A stretch of 44,704 bases of DNA from Treponema sp. (GTDB lineage Bacteria > Spirochaetota > Spirochaetia > Treponematales > Treponemataceae): assembly GCA_017551705.1 (NCBI GenBank), contig JAFZLA010000019.1, positions 1 to 44,704 on the forward strand, read 5' to 3'. The position numbers and the translations under genes are program-made. Shown here piece by piece: positions 34,091 to 41,681 of the stretch (within the stretch, counting starts at the first letter, position 1; each line of letters begins with the position of its first letter). A model generated the notes under the pieces. That model saw nothing but the letters and a program-made list of their open reading frames with translations, was not told the DNA's origin and did no database searches.

Positions 34091-34159
34091 TGTCATTGTC
34101 GGGCTCCGACCCGACAATCTTTTGGACAAAGGATTGCCCGGTCAAGCCGGGCAATGACA
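34091..34159. repeat. paired inverted TGTCATT...AATC hairpins (REP/BIME-like), copies 3 and 4
   Basis: Hairpin one, TGTCATTGTCGGG...CCCGACAATC (34091-34119), and hairpin two, GATTGCCCG...CGGGCAATGACA (34132-34159), face each other with 12 bases between, so the whole 69 bases is one large imperfect palindrome made of two hairpins. Copy 4 nearly equals the element at 21265. It lies between the converging tRNA and GNAT genes and may stop transcription of the sulfur operon. Confidence 0.8.
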
Positions 34160-34167
34160 ATTATTTC

Positions 34168-34668
34168 CTATAAGACAATTCCCATGTCATAGTATTTTAT
34201 TCCGCCGACGACCGACTTGGACACGCCGCGGTTCTTAAAGCCAAATTTTTCATAAAACGGAATCAAACATTCCTCGCAAGTAAGCGCCGCCCGTGTTTTG
34301 CCCCTAGCCTTCGCGGCGCAAAGTGACATGCGCAAAAGATCGCTGGCCACGCCAAGCCGCCTAAAGTCTTCGCGAACAACAAGACCGAACACAAGAAAGT
34401 TTTCTCCACGCTCGTCATAAGGCGCGCCGGGAGCGTACAAATCGTCGGTTATAAGCTCTTGGCCGGAAGAGCAGCCGTTCAAAAAGCCTACGATTTTTCC
34501 TTGAAAAACCGCCTTAAAAAACCACTGGGGAAAATTTTCAAGGCGGTATTCAAACGCTTCCTTGCGCGCCGAATTTCCGCTTGTGAAAGCGGCCGTTTCA
34601 AGCACGTAAAGAGGCTCCAAGTCAGAGAAGTTTGCGACTAAAATTTCAACTCCGCTTTTCAAAGACAT
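34168..34668 (-). CDS. GNAT-family N-acetyltransferase
   Basis: A 166-residue acetyl-CoA-dependent acetyltransferase. The acetyl-CoA loop is VVREDFRRLGVASDLLRMSL (about residues 98-117; RRxGxA form), followed by a strand with ALTCEECLIPFYEKFGFKNRG, where the YEKFGF motif is typical. It resembles the arylalkylamine N-acetyltransferase-like subgroup. The acceptor is unknown; its position at the end of the metY operon hints at an amino acid or thiol metabolite, but this is weak. Its start overlaps the metY end by 23 bases, with no clear ribosome site, so it relies on coupling. Confidence 0.85.
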   Translation of the reverse strand: MSLKSGVEILVANFSDLEPLYVLETAAFTSGNSARKEAFEYRLENFPQWFFKAVFQGKIVGFLNGCSSGQELITDDLYAPGAPYDERGENFLVFGLVVREDFRRLGVASDLLRMSLCAAKARGKTRAALTCEECLIPFYEKFGFKNRGVSKSVVGGIKYYDMGIVL

Positions 34669-35947
34669 ATTTGAACGCTTGCTCCAAGTCAGAAATCAAA
34701 TCGTCCGCCGATTCAAGTCCAGCTGAAATTCTTACCGTGTTTTCTTCGATTCCAGCGTCCTTTAAATGCTGACTGTCCAGCTCGGCGTGAGTTGTCTTTG
34801 GCGAATTCACAATCAATGAACGAACGTCGCCGATGTTCACATGATATGAAAAATAATTGAGCCGTTTGATGAACTCGTCAAGCTGATCGTCCGAGCCCAA
34901 AAAACCGAACGTCAATATCGCGCCAGCGCCCTTTGGAAAATATTTTTTGGCCAAGGCCTTGAACTGGCTCTTTTTTGCGCTAGGATGCTTGACCCATCCC
35001 ACATACTTGTTGCCTTCCAAGTATGCGACAAGTTTTTCGGCGGTACGAGTTTCTTTTTCTATGCGTTCTGAAAGCGTGGCGATTCCTTGCAAGGCCAAGA
35101 AAGCGTCAAAGGGACCAAGCGCCGCGCCAATAAATTCCAAATAGAACGCGCGCAAATGAATCAAAAGCGGCCCCTGCGGGTCAATGTCTATCGGCGAGCG
35201 GCTGTTGCCTTTTATGTCTCTAATCTTGTAAGACTTTTCGTAAAATTGCGGGAACTTTTCCTTGCTGTAATTGAATTTTCCGCTTTCCAAAACCAAACCG
35301 GCGATGATGTTTCCGTGGCCGCCCAGCCCCTTTGTCGCGGAATAAATCGTTATGTCGGCTCCATGCTCAAAGGGATTGAACAAGTACGGAGTTGCCACAG
35401 TATTGTCAACAATCAAAGGAATTCCGTTTTTATGCGCCAAGTCGGCCAAGGCTTCGTAGTCGTAAAGCTCCGCGTTTGGATTGGAAATCGTCTCAATGTA
35501 AATTCCGCGCGTTTTTTCGTCAATTTCCGCCTTGTAGGAATTTATGTCAAATCTATCCTTTACAAATTTTATGTTCGAGCCAAAGCGCGAAAAAAAGTGC
35601 GAGAACGAATCTTCGCTTCCGCCGTAAAGCGCGCGAGGAGCGACTATGTTTCCGCCACCCTCCGTAAGCGCAAGCACGACGTAAGAAATCGCGGCCATGC
35701 CCGACGACAAGGCCACCGCGCCGTGGGCTCCGTCAAGGGCGGCCACTCGGTTTTCAAGCGCCGCGACAGTAGGATTTCCCACGCGCGTATAAATGCCGCC
35801 GAACTCCTCCATCGCCCACAAAGCCTTGGCGCGTCCAACGCTTCCCAAATCAAAGGATGTTGTTTGATAAATTGGAGTCTGAACCGCCCAATTGTTCTCC
35901 GCTGAATTGTAGCCAGCCCGAATCCTCAATGTGTCAAAGTCCGCCAT
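34646..35947 (-). CDS. metY: O-acetylhomoserine sulfhydrylase / aminocarboxypropyltransferase
   Basis: A 433-residue PLP enzyme of the Cys/Met metabolism family. It converts O-acetylhomoserine with sulfide (or methanethiol) to homocysteine (or methionine). Visible features: start IRAGYNSAENNWAVQTPIYQTTSFDL, YTRVGNPTVAALENRVAALDGA, SSGMAA for phosphate binding, the Asp in IPLIVDNTVATP, and the PLP Lys in IYSATKGLGGHGN (about residue 208). Length and the long insert after the Lys fit MetY rather than MetB or MetC. AAGGAG lies 6-7 bases upstream of the ATG. It follows yezD by 19 bases and a sulfonate/taurine-type transporter, consistent with methionine synthesis from imported sulfur. Confidence 0.93.
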   Translation of the reverse strand: MADFDTLRIRAGYNSAENNWAVQTPIYQTTSFDLGSVGRAKALWAMEEFGGIYTRVGNPTVAALENRVAALDGAHGAVALSSGMAAISYVVLALTEGGGNIVAPRALYGGSEDSFSHFFSRFGSNIKFVKDRFDINSYKAEIDEKTRGIYIETISNPNAELYDYEALADLAHKNGIPLIVDNTVATPYLFNPFEHGADITIYSATKGLGGHGNIIAGLVLESGKFNYSKEKFPQFYEKSYKIRDIKGNSRSPIDIDPQGPLLIHLRAFYLEFIGAALGPFDAFLALQGIATLSERIEKETRTAEKLVAYLEGNKYVGWVKHPSAKKSQFKALAKKYFPKGAGAILTFGFLGSDDQLDEFIKRLNYFSYHVNIGDVRSLIVNSPKTTHAELDSQHLKDAGIEENTVRISAGLESADDLISDLEQAFKYVFEKRS

Positions 35948-35966
35948 AATGTTCTCCTTTTTTTAT

Positions 35967-36128
35967 TTATTTTAGTCTAAGTTTTTCCTGCCTCTCAATT
36001 TGAACAACCGTTCCATCTTGAACGACAAGAGTCACTGAGCCGTATTTTATTTGCGCGATGATTTTTTTTGCCTCCTGCAACGCGCTGTCAATATTTTTTT
36101 CATCTTTAAGTTTTTCTTCAACTGCCAT
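35967..36128 (-). CDS. YezD-like (DUF2292) small protein, 53 aa
   Basis: A 53-residue protein, MAVEEKLKDEKNI..., whose second half (IKYGSVTLVVQDGTVVQIER, residues 27-46) matches the conserved core of the YezD/DUF2292 family: YGS, then a strand, DG, and a second strand with Q-I-x-R. Family members are about 50-60 residues and often sit beside sulfur-assimilation genes, as here between an ABC transporter of the sulfonate type and metY. No biochemical role is known to me; the size suggests a small binding or regulatory protein. AAGGAG lies 5 bases before the ATG. Gaps of 11 and 19 bases to its neighbours place it in the operon. Confidence 0.88.
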   Translation of the reverse strand: MAVEEKLKDEKNIDSALQEAKKIIAQIKYGSVTLVVQDGTVVQIERQEKLRLK

Positions 36129-36139
36129 AAGCGCTCCTT

Positions 36140-36919
36140 TTATATTTGATATTCTGGATCAGGCAGCGCCGTGGCCAGATGGAATTTTTCCAAAATGTTC
36201 CGTCGCGCCGCAAGGAATTCCGTTCCGCCTCTGTGTCTTGGATGCGGAAAGCTCACGTTTAAAATTTCGCTTATCCTTCCAGGACGCGGAGTCATGATTA
36301 TGATTCTGTCCGAAAGATAAATAGCCTCGTCAATGTCGTGGGTCACCAAAATCATAGTGACGTTTTCCTTCTTTTTTATTTCAAGAAGCTTGTCCTGTAT
36401 GTCCGCGCGAGTGAACGAGTCCAAGGCTCCCATCGGCTCGTCCAGCAAAAGCAAGTCCGGATCGTTGATCAGCGCGCGGGCGATCGCAACCCTCTGCGCC
36501 ATTCCGCCGCTTATCTGGTGCGGATAAGACTTTTCAAAACCGTCAAGACCTATCAAAGAAATAAATTTCTTTACCTTGTCTTTGTTCTCGCGGTAAACGC
36601 GCCGCGCCTTGAGGCCAAACGCGATGTTTTGCTCGACGGTAAGCCATTGAAAAAGCCCTTCCTTTTGAAAAACATATCCTCTCGACGGCGACGGCTTTGT
36701 TATGCGCTCGCCGTTCAAAAGAAGCTCGCCGGATTGCGGCTTGTCGAGACCCGCGATAAGGCGCAAAAGCGTTGTCTTTCCGCAGCCGGACAAGCCGATT
36801 ATGGAAACCAACTCTCCCCTATTGACTGTCAAGTTGACGTCGCTCAGGACATTGACAACAGCGTCTTCGTCCTTGTATGTTCTGTTCACGCTCTTTATTT
36901 CCAAAATAGATTCGCTCAT
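36140..36919 (-). CDS. ABC transporter ATPase, nitrate/sulfonate/taurine type (SsuB/TauB-like)
   Basis: A 259-residue nucleotide-binding subunit. Walker A GLSGCGKTT (about residue 42), signature ISGGMAQRVAIARAL (about 137), Walker B LLLLDEPMGALD (about 155), H-loop VTHDIDEA. The GALDSFTR D-loop region and MTPRPGRI are typical of SsuB/TauB/NrtD proteins. It powers the importer formed with the permease (36916-37920) and the binding lipoprotein (37936-38967). Its ATG overlaps the permease stop by 4 bases (ATGA). Confidence 0.92.
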   Translation of the reverse strand: MSESILEIKSVNRTYKDEDAVVNVLSDVNLTVNRGELVSIIGLSGCGKTTLLRLIAGLDKPQSGELLLNGERITKPSPSRGYVFQKEGLFQWLTVEQNIAFGLKARRVYRENKDKVKKFISLIGLDGFEKSYPHQISGGMAQRVAIARALINDPDLLLLDEPMGALDSFTRADIQDKLLEIKKKENVTMILVTHDIDEAIYLSDRIIIMTPRPGRISEILNVSFPHPRHRGGTEFLAARRNILEKFHLATALPDPEYQI

Positions 36920-37920
36920 TTTAAAAGCCCCTTTTGCCAGCGCAAGACTCTTGCCTCAACAAGTTTTATCAAAGCGGAAATCAAGCTGAACAAAATCGCC
37001 ATGACGATAATCGCAGCAAAAACCTTGTAATACGCGCTCCAAACTTTTGAAGCGTTTATGTAATATCCCAAGCCGCCAGGCTGCCCCATCATCTCGGCCA
37101 TTACAAGCGTTGTGAACGCAAAGGCGCTGGCCGTGTTTATGCCGGTAAAAATTTGCGGCATCGCGTGGGGGATGGCAACAAAAAACAAAAGCCCCGGAGT
37201 CCTCGCTCCCAAAGTGCGGGCCACTTCAAAAAGCGCCTTAGGAGCGCTTTGCACGCCCGAAGCGGCGAGCGATGCGACAGGAAACCAAACGCTTATGACG
37301 ATTAGAAAAACGGCCGCGGCGAACGGCGTTGGAAACAGCGTCAATGCAAAGGGCATCCACGCGACCGCAGGAATGACGCCGCTCACATTCAAGACCGGCG
37401 AAACCCAGTAATAAACTTTTGGAAACCAGCCGATCAAGACGCCAGTTCCAATTCCAAAGACAACGCCAATCGCAAATCCAAAAAAGAAAAGCCTGAGCGA
37501 ATACAAAGTGTTCTGCAATATATAGTCGCTTTCAATCAAAAAAGCGCGTACAATTCCGGCAGGACCTGGGAAAAACGGCTGCGGCAAAAGCAAAAGCTTG
37601 GTTCCAAGCAAGTCCCACAAAAGCAAGGCCAGGCCCGCCGCAAAACGGAAGGCCGCCCGCTTTTGGTATTTTTTTCTTCGCCCTTTGTCAAAGGCGGAAA
37701 AAATTCCTTCCGCCAAATAGAACGCCGCGATAAGGGCAAGGACAATTCGATACGTGCCGTTCATATTGAGCGCAAGCCCATAAAAGTCGTAATTTTCTAT
37801 AATAACGCCTGTCGCAATCTGAGGAACCACCGCGTTTGCCGCAATCGCGATGACAAACCCAATCACGGAAAAGAAAACCGCAAAATAGAATGACAGACTT
37901 TTGTTGTTAGCCGCGCTCAT
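36916..37920 (-). CDS. ABC transporter permease, sulfonate/taurine type (SsuC/TauC-like)
   Basis: A 334-residue integral membrane subunit. The C-terminal 240 residues are a BPD-transporter permease domain. Its coupling-helix region reads ALFEVARTLGARTPGLLFFVAIPHAMPQIFTGI (about 228-260), the EAA loop that docks the ATPase. Compared with the usual 250-270 residues there is an N-terminal extension of about 85 residues holding two further membrane segments and a Lys/Arg-rich loop. I chose ATG 37920; a TTG one codon upstream is also in frame. It lies 12-15 bases after the binding-protein stop. Confidence 0.9.
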   Translation of the reverse strand: MSAANNKSLSFYFAVFFSVIGFVIAIAANAVVPQIATGVIIENYDFYGLALNMNGTYRIVLALIAAFYLAEGIFSAFDKGRRKKYQKRAAFRFAAGLALLLWDLLGTKLLLLPQPFFPGPAGIVRAFLIESDYILQNTLYSLRLFFFGFAIGVVFGIGTGVLIGWFPKVYYWVSPVLNVSGVIPAVAWMPFALTLFPTPFAAAVFLIVISVWFPVASLAASGVQSAPKALFEVARTLGARTPGLLFFVAIPHAMPQIFTGINTASAFAFTTLVMAEMMGQPGGLGYYINASKVWSAYYKVFAAIIVMAILFSLISALIKLVEARVLRWQKGLLK

Positions 37921-37935
37921 CAATCCAACCTTCCC

Positions 37936-38967
37936 TTAGCGCTTGTCCACGTCGACTTTGGCAAAAATCTCTTTTGCAAAAGCCGTTGGCTCGCTCTTTA
38001 GATATCCGATGTCGTACAACGCCTGCGCGAAGTATTTTACGTCGGATTCAACGTTCTGCTTGTTGGAGCTTCTGTCGGCAAACGATGGATACTCGTAGCT
38101 TTGGATAAGCTTGACGGCAAGATCCTTGTCTTCAATTTGGGAATACTTTCCGCTGATTATTATTTCGACAGTCTCTTGGGGATTTTTGCTAATCCAGTCC
38201 TGGGCCTTTTGATACGCGCGCAAAAGCGCGGCAATCTCGTCAGGCTTTTCATTAACAAGCTTTGAAGAAGCGTAAAGGAAGCAGCAATACTTTCCTTTAA
38301 AAGCGGGGTCGGTAGAAAGGTCGAACAAGACTCTAACCTTTCCGGCTTTTTCGGCTACGCTTCCAAGCGGATCCCACATTGCCGCAACGTCAAGCTCGCC
38401 GTTGTAAAGCGCTTCAAGCTCAAGGTTTCCGTCAGCAAATGGCAGGAACGAAACTTGGCCGTCCTTTTGCAAGGCGGAGATTCCGGCCTGCTCAAGCCAC
38501 AAGCTGGCCACTTGGTGCGGAGTTCCGCCAATTTCGTCAACGCCGATTTTCTTTCCCTTCAAATCCTTTACCGATTTTATGTTGGAATCTGGCCTAACAA
38601 CAAATTTAATGCAGCCATTGTGAAGTCCGTCAACAACCTTTACATGTACGCCCTCTTCGATTGACGGGAAAAATTGGAAGTCGCCGTTTACGATAGGAAT
38701 CGTTCCGTTGTTCAAGCCAATCTTTCTTGTTTCCGTGTCGGCGGAAATCAATTTTACGTCAAAGCCCTCTTCCGCAAAGAAGCCTTTTTCATACGCGATG
38801 TAAATCGGAGCGCCGCAAAGAGCGCCGTCCAACCCCGGAATGTTAATCTTTCCGTACTTAAAGGTGCCGGAACTTTTCTTTGACTTTGAGCACGAGCTCA
38901 ACGAAATCGCGGCGAACAGCGCGGCCAGCGCGCAAACCGCAAAAAGAATTTTTTTTGAAGCTTTCAT
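37936..38967 (-). CDS. ABC transporter substrate-binding lipoprotein, SsuA/NMT1-like
   Basis: A 343-residue lipoprotein. MKASKKILFAVCALAALFAAISLSSC gives the lipidated Cys at residue 26, then a Ser/Lys linker. The mature part is an NMT1/SsuA-like type II binding protein: APIYIAYEKGFFAEEGFDVKL near the start, SVKDLKGKKIGVDEIGGTPH in the middle and ELDVAAMWDP, which lines the cleft in this family. The ligand may be a sulfonate, taurine, nitrate-like or thiamine-precursor compound; metY and yezD favour a sulfur compound. AAGGAGG 6 bases before ATG 38967 fixes the start; a longer frame running into the upstream gene is not used. The gap from the LolD-type gene is 25 bases. Confidence 0.9.
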   Translation of the reverse strand: MKASKKILFAVCALAALFAAISLSSCSKSKKSSGTFKYGKINIPGLDGALCGAPIYIAYEKGFFAEEGFDVKLISADTETRKIGLNNGTIPIVNGDFQFFPSIEEGVHVKVVDGLHNGCIKFVVRPDSNIKSVKDLKGKKIGVDEIGGTPHQVASLWLEQAGISALQKDGQVSFLPFADGNLELEALYNGELDVAAMWDPLGSVAEKAGKVRVLFDLSTDPAFKGKYCCFLYASSKLVNEKPDEIAALLRAYQKAQDWISKNPQETVEIIISGKYSQIEDKDLAVKLIQSYEYPSFADRSSNKQNVESDVKYFAQALYDIGYLKSEPTAFAKEIFAKVDVDKR

Positions 38968-38992
38968 AGTATTCCTCCTTGCTTCTAAAAAT

Positions 38993-39667
38993 TTATATTT
39001 TTTGGACAAGCTTTCCGCCGTCCATGACATACTTTGTGTCGGCGGCCTTTGCGGCGCGCTCGTCATGCGTCACCATGACAACGGAAGTTCCTTCTTTGGC
39101 CGCGCGCTTTAAAAGCGCCACAATCGCCTTTGCGTTGTCGCGGTCAAGATTTTCCGTCGGCTCGTCGGCAAGAAGAAGCGCCGGCTTGTTGACAAGAGCG
39201 CGCGCCACAGCCACCCTTTTTGCCTCTCCGCCAGACAAGGCGCTTGGATAACTCTTTGCCAGCGCTTCGATTCCCAAGTCGGCCAAAAGACTTTGGGCGC
39301 GCTCGTCGGGGCTGCCGTCCCTTTTTGCCAGATAAAACGGAAGCCGGACATTGTCAAGAACGGTCAAGTTAGGCAAAAGGCTCCAGCCTTGCGGAATGTG
39401 GCCTATAACGGAATTGCGAAAAATCGAGGCTTCACGGTCGTTCATAAGCGCGGCGTTTTTTCCGTCTATAAAAATTTCTCCGGAACTTGGAAGCAAAAGC
39501 CCCGCGATTAAATTCAGGAGAGAGCTTTTTCCGCTTCCAGACTGTCCCACAACGCTGGCAAACTCGCCCGCGCGCACAACAAGGCTCGCCCGGTTGACCG
39601 CAAGAAAGCCGCGCCCGTCGCGCTCGTACGCTTTGCTGACTTTTTTTACTTCCAGGCGCGCCATCAT
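38993..39667 (-). CDS. ABC transporter ATPase, LolD/MacB type
   Basis: A 224-residue ATPase. Walker A GQSGSGKSS (about residue 40), signature LSGGEAKRVAVARAL (about 143), Walker B ALLLADEP (about 163), H-loop VTHD. The ENLD D-loop and small size fit the MacB/LolD/FtsE class, which drives mechanotransmission rather than ordinary import. Its partner is the FtsX-type permease encoded directly upstream with a 4-base overlap (the permease stop TGA lies in ATGATG). A GGAGG site stands before the paired ATGs. It sits between the permease and the sulfonate-type system in one transcript. Confidence 0.92.
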   Translation of the reverse strand: MMARLEVKKVSKAYERDGRGFLAVNRASLVVRAGEFASVVGQSGSGKSSLLNLIAGLLLPSSGEIFIDGKNAALMNDREASIFRNSVIGHIPQGWSLLPNLTVLDNVRLPFYLAKRDGSPDERAQSLLADLGIEALAKSYPSALSGGEAKRVAVARALVNKPALLLADEPTENLDRDNAKAIVALLKRAAKEGTSVVMVTHDERAAKAADTKYVMDGGKLVQKI

Positions 39668-40929
39668 TCCCCCTCCTTAATCTCAAGAAAAACCTCGCGG
39701 CCTGCGAGTTTGGAAACTTCCCAAACTGCGGCAAGCGGCCCGATTGCGGAAGAAAGCGCAAGGCTCGCAAAAGCCAACGCTATGACAAGCGGAGCGCCGG
39801 GAAGCAGGCACGGCAGCCGCAACGACCTTCCGACCAAGGCCGCAAACGGAAGGACGACGATTGCCGAAACTAGCGTTCCAACCGCTCCGCCAAACGCGCA
39901 AACAAAAAACGCCTCTGACAAAACAATGGCGGACAATTTTTTGGACGAAGCCCCAAGCGCCCTACAAACCGCAAATTCCCTTTTGCGCTCGTTGGCCAAA
40001 AGAGAAAAGGCGAGCGCGAACATCAGCAAGGCCGAAACAAAAAAGAAAAACGCCAAGACGCTTGCGAACGCGGAAAAAGCTTTTAGGCCGCCCGCGATTG
40101 TTCCAATCATGCTCTTTGACTGAATGACTTGCAAGCCGTCAAAAGAGGCGCGAATGTTGTGGGTAACCTCTTCCACCGTATAGCCGGCTTCCAATTTTAC
40201 CAGAACGCTGGAAATTGACGAATCCGCGTCAATTTCTTTTATGAACGTCAAGCCCTGTCGCTTGGCGCCTTCTAACAGCCGGCGCAACGTGTTCATGTTG
40301 GCGTAGACTGCTTGGTCAAGACCAGTGCCAGTTTTTTCCAACCGCGCCGCGACTGAATAATTTTCGTTAAAAAATTTCAGCTGGCGGTCGCCGCTAGAAG
40401 CGATGTCACAACCAACCACAAGCTCGCCGTCTCCCACACTCTTGCTGTAGGACTTGGCAATCCAAGGCTGGATTGAAAAATCCGTAGCAGGATCAAAACC
40501 AATGAACTGAACCGGAACGGCGCAGCAATCTTGGTTCAACGATGTAAGAAAAAATTGAGCCGAAACTTCTTTAACGCCCTCCACTCCCTTTATTTTTTCT
40601 TCTACCGATTTGTCAAAATAAAAATACGCCGGCTCGCCTTTTAGCAAAAGTCCTTCAATTCCTTTGTCATAGCCGACCGGCACCACAATCAAATCCGCGC
40701 CAAGCCTTGCTTCCAACGACCCCAGTCCGTTCCTCATGCTGAACGAAAGAATGCCGCAAGCGAACAGCGTGAACGCAACAAGGGCAGCGACGGCTGACAA
40801 AGACGCGCTTCTAAAAGGCTTGCGTCTAATGTTTTCAAAAGCAAGGCGCGCGGTTGTAAGCGGCTTAGCCTCTCCGTGTTGGAGAATGGCAACACTTTGA
40901 TTGTTGTCAAAAAAGTTATTTTTTTTCAA
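39664..40929 (-). CDS. FtsX/MacB-type ABC permease
   Basis: A 421-residue membrane protein: one N-terminal helix (SASLSAVAALVAFTLFACGIL, about 45-65), a MacB-like periplasmic domain of about 190 residues, then three helices of the FtsX fold (about 290-405) with the coupling segment NERKREFAVCRALGASSKKL. Such permeases move lipoproteins, peptides or signals across the periplasm; the cargo is unknown here. AGGAGG abuts the ATG at 40935 (spacing zero) but is 6 bases from TTG at 40929, so TTG is the likelier start. A leader of about 90 bases with a long hairpin precedes it. Confidence 0.88.
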   Translation of the reverse strand: MKKNNFFDNNQSVAILQHGEAKPLTTARLAFENIRRKPFRSASLSAVAALVAFTLFACGILSFSMRNGLGSLEARLGADLIVVPVGYDKGIEGLLLKGEPAYFYFDKSVEEKIKGVEGVKEVSAQFFLTSLNQDCCAVPVQFIGFDPATDFSIQPWIAKSYSKSVGDGELVVGCDIASSGDRQLKFFNENYSVAARLEKTGTGLDQAVYANMNTLRRLLEGAKRQGLTFIKEIDADSSISSVLVKLEAGYTVEEVTHNIRASFDGLQVIQSKSMIGTIAGGLKAFSAFASVLAFFFFVSALLMFALAFSLLANERKREFAVCRALGASSKKLSAIVLSEAFFVCAFGGAVGTLVSAIVVLPFAALVGRSLRLPCLLPGAPLVIALAFASLALSSAIGPLAAVWEVSKLAGREVFLEIKEGE

Positions 40930-40950
40930 AGCCATCCTCCTTAAAAATTT

Positions 40951-40987
40951 AGAGACTGATTCCAAAAGCGCGATGGAACCAGTCTCT
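40951..40987 (-). promoter_or_regulatory. long hairpin in the leader of the FtsX-type operon
   Basis: AGAGACTG (40951-40958) pairs with CAGTCTCT (40980-40987), and after one mismatch TTCC (40960-40963) with GGAA (40975-40978), around an 11-base loop. On the minus strand it is followed by AAATTTTT and then the AGGAGG ribosome site. It could be an attenuator, a protein-binding site or an mRNA stabiliser; it does not match a riboswitch I know. Confidence 0.65.
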
Positions 40988-41026
40988 AATGTTTTTAGTC
41001 AACTGACGATTTATTTTTATGTGCGA

Positions 41027-41055
41027 ACTATAGCAAATACTTTTATTGATGTCTA
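41027..41055 (-). promoter_or_regulatory. promoter of the FtsX-to-GNAT operon
   Basis: Minus strand TAGACA (41050-41055), 17 bases, TATAGT (41027-41032). The transcript would begin near 41020 and have a leader of about 90 bases containing the hairpin at 40951-40987. Readthrough from the DUF4418-like gene is also possible. Confidence 0.5.
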
Positions 41056-41089
41056 ATACTAAATAAACATTGCCAGTAATAAGAAAAGA

Positions 41090-41509
41090 CTATAACCACC
41101 CTTTTTTGTTATAAACCGTTCGGAAGAGCAAAAAGCCGTCAAACAAGGAAAGCGCCGCAAGCAAAAGACTTATGGATAAAACCGCCGGCTGAAAAATTGA
41201 GCGGCATTCCATTCCAGCCATTTTGCAAAGCGGAATCAAATTTCCAGGAACAAAAGCTGCGGAAAGCGCGGCAAGAAAAATAGCCGCGACCAATCCAAGC
41301 TTTACGCCTTCGTTGGCTGCAAAAACTTTTAGCGCGGCAAGTACAATTGCAAAGCCGCTCAATAAAAGGACAACACGCTCTGCCCAGTGGCAGAGCATCC
41401 AGGAACCGTCGCTCTTTGGCCCGCAAGCATGGAAGAGCAAAGCCGTTCCAATACCAAGGACAAGCGCGAAAACAAAAAGAATCAAATCAATCGCTCGAAT
41501 CTTTTTCAT
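41090..41509 (-). CDS. DUF4418-like small membrane protein
   Basis: A 139-residue protein with four predicted membrane helices (about 6-26, 43-62, 70-90 and 110-130). The pattern LLFHACGPKSDGSWMLCHWAERV near residue 27 and CKMAGMECR near 98 gives several Cys residues on one membrane face; the HxCG...CHW signature is what I associate with DUF4418. Function unknown. It precedes the FtsX/LolD-type pair, which suggests it works with that transporter. GGAGG lies 6 bases before ATG 41509, which decides the start over a longer frame beginning upstream. Confidence 0.78.
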   Translation of the reverse strand: MKKIRAIDLILFVFALVLGIGTALLFHACGPKSDGSWMLCHWAERVVLLLSGFAIVLAALKVFAANEGVKLGLVAAIFLAALSAAFVPGNLIPLCKMAGMECRSIFQPAVLSISLLLAALSLFDGFLLFRTVYNKKGWL

Positions 41510-41531
41510 ATAATACCTCCAATTTTTTGGA

Positions 41532-41560
41532 AGTGTAGTTTTATTCAAATGCAATGTCAA
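41532..41560 (-). promoter_or_regulatory. sigma-70 promoter of the DUF4418-like gene
   Basis: Minus strand TTGACA (41555-41560), 17 bases, TACACT (41532-41537), about 23 bases before the ATG at 41509. Confidence 0.7.
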
Positions 41561-41597
41561 ATATTTATTTTTTATCGCGCGCAATAGTTTTAGATTA

Positions 41598-41627
41598 TAA
41601 AAAAAGGCCGCCCTTTTTTGGGCAGCC
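41598..41627 (-). terminator. terminator of the GH5 gene
   Basis: GGC-C-GCCC (41606-41613), loop of six T, GGGC-A-GCC (41620-41627). On the minus strand the hairpin is followed by a run of seven T, about 55 bases after the stop at 41682. Confidence 0.85.
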
Positions 41628-41681
41628 TCTTGCGCGAGAATTACAATCAGCGCCATTGCGGCGCGTAAATCTTGTTCACAT

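Noticed and set aside
34004-34192. Open frame starting inside the tRNA gene
   Set aside because: It begins at the anticodon and runs through the terminator and the hairpin repeat; not a gene.
38968-39066. A 33-residue extension of the binding lipoprotein
   Set aside because: It overlaps the LolD-type gene and would hide the lipoprotein signal; AAGGAGG marks ATG 38967.
40951-41027. Known SAM-type riboswitch before the sulfur operon
   Set aside because: The leader shows a single hairpin only and none of the conserved S-box or other SAM-riboswitch core sequences.
41510-41656. A 49-residue extension of the DUF4418-like protein
   Set aside because: It spans the promoter (41532-41560) and the GH5 terminator region; GGAGG fixes ATG 41509.
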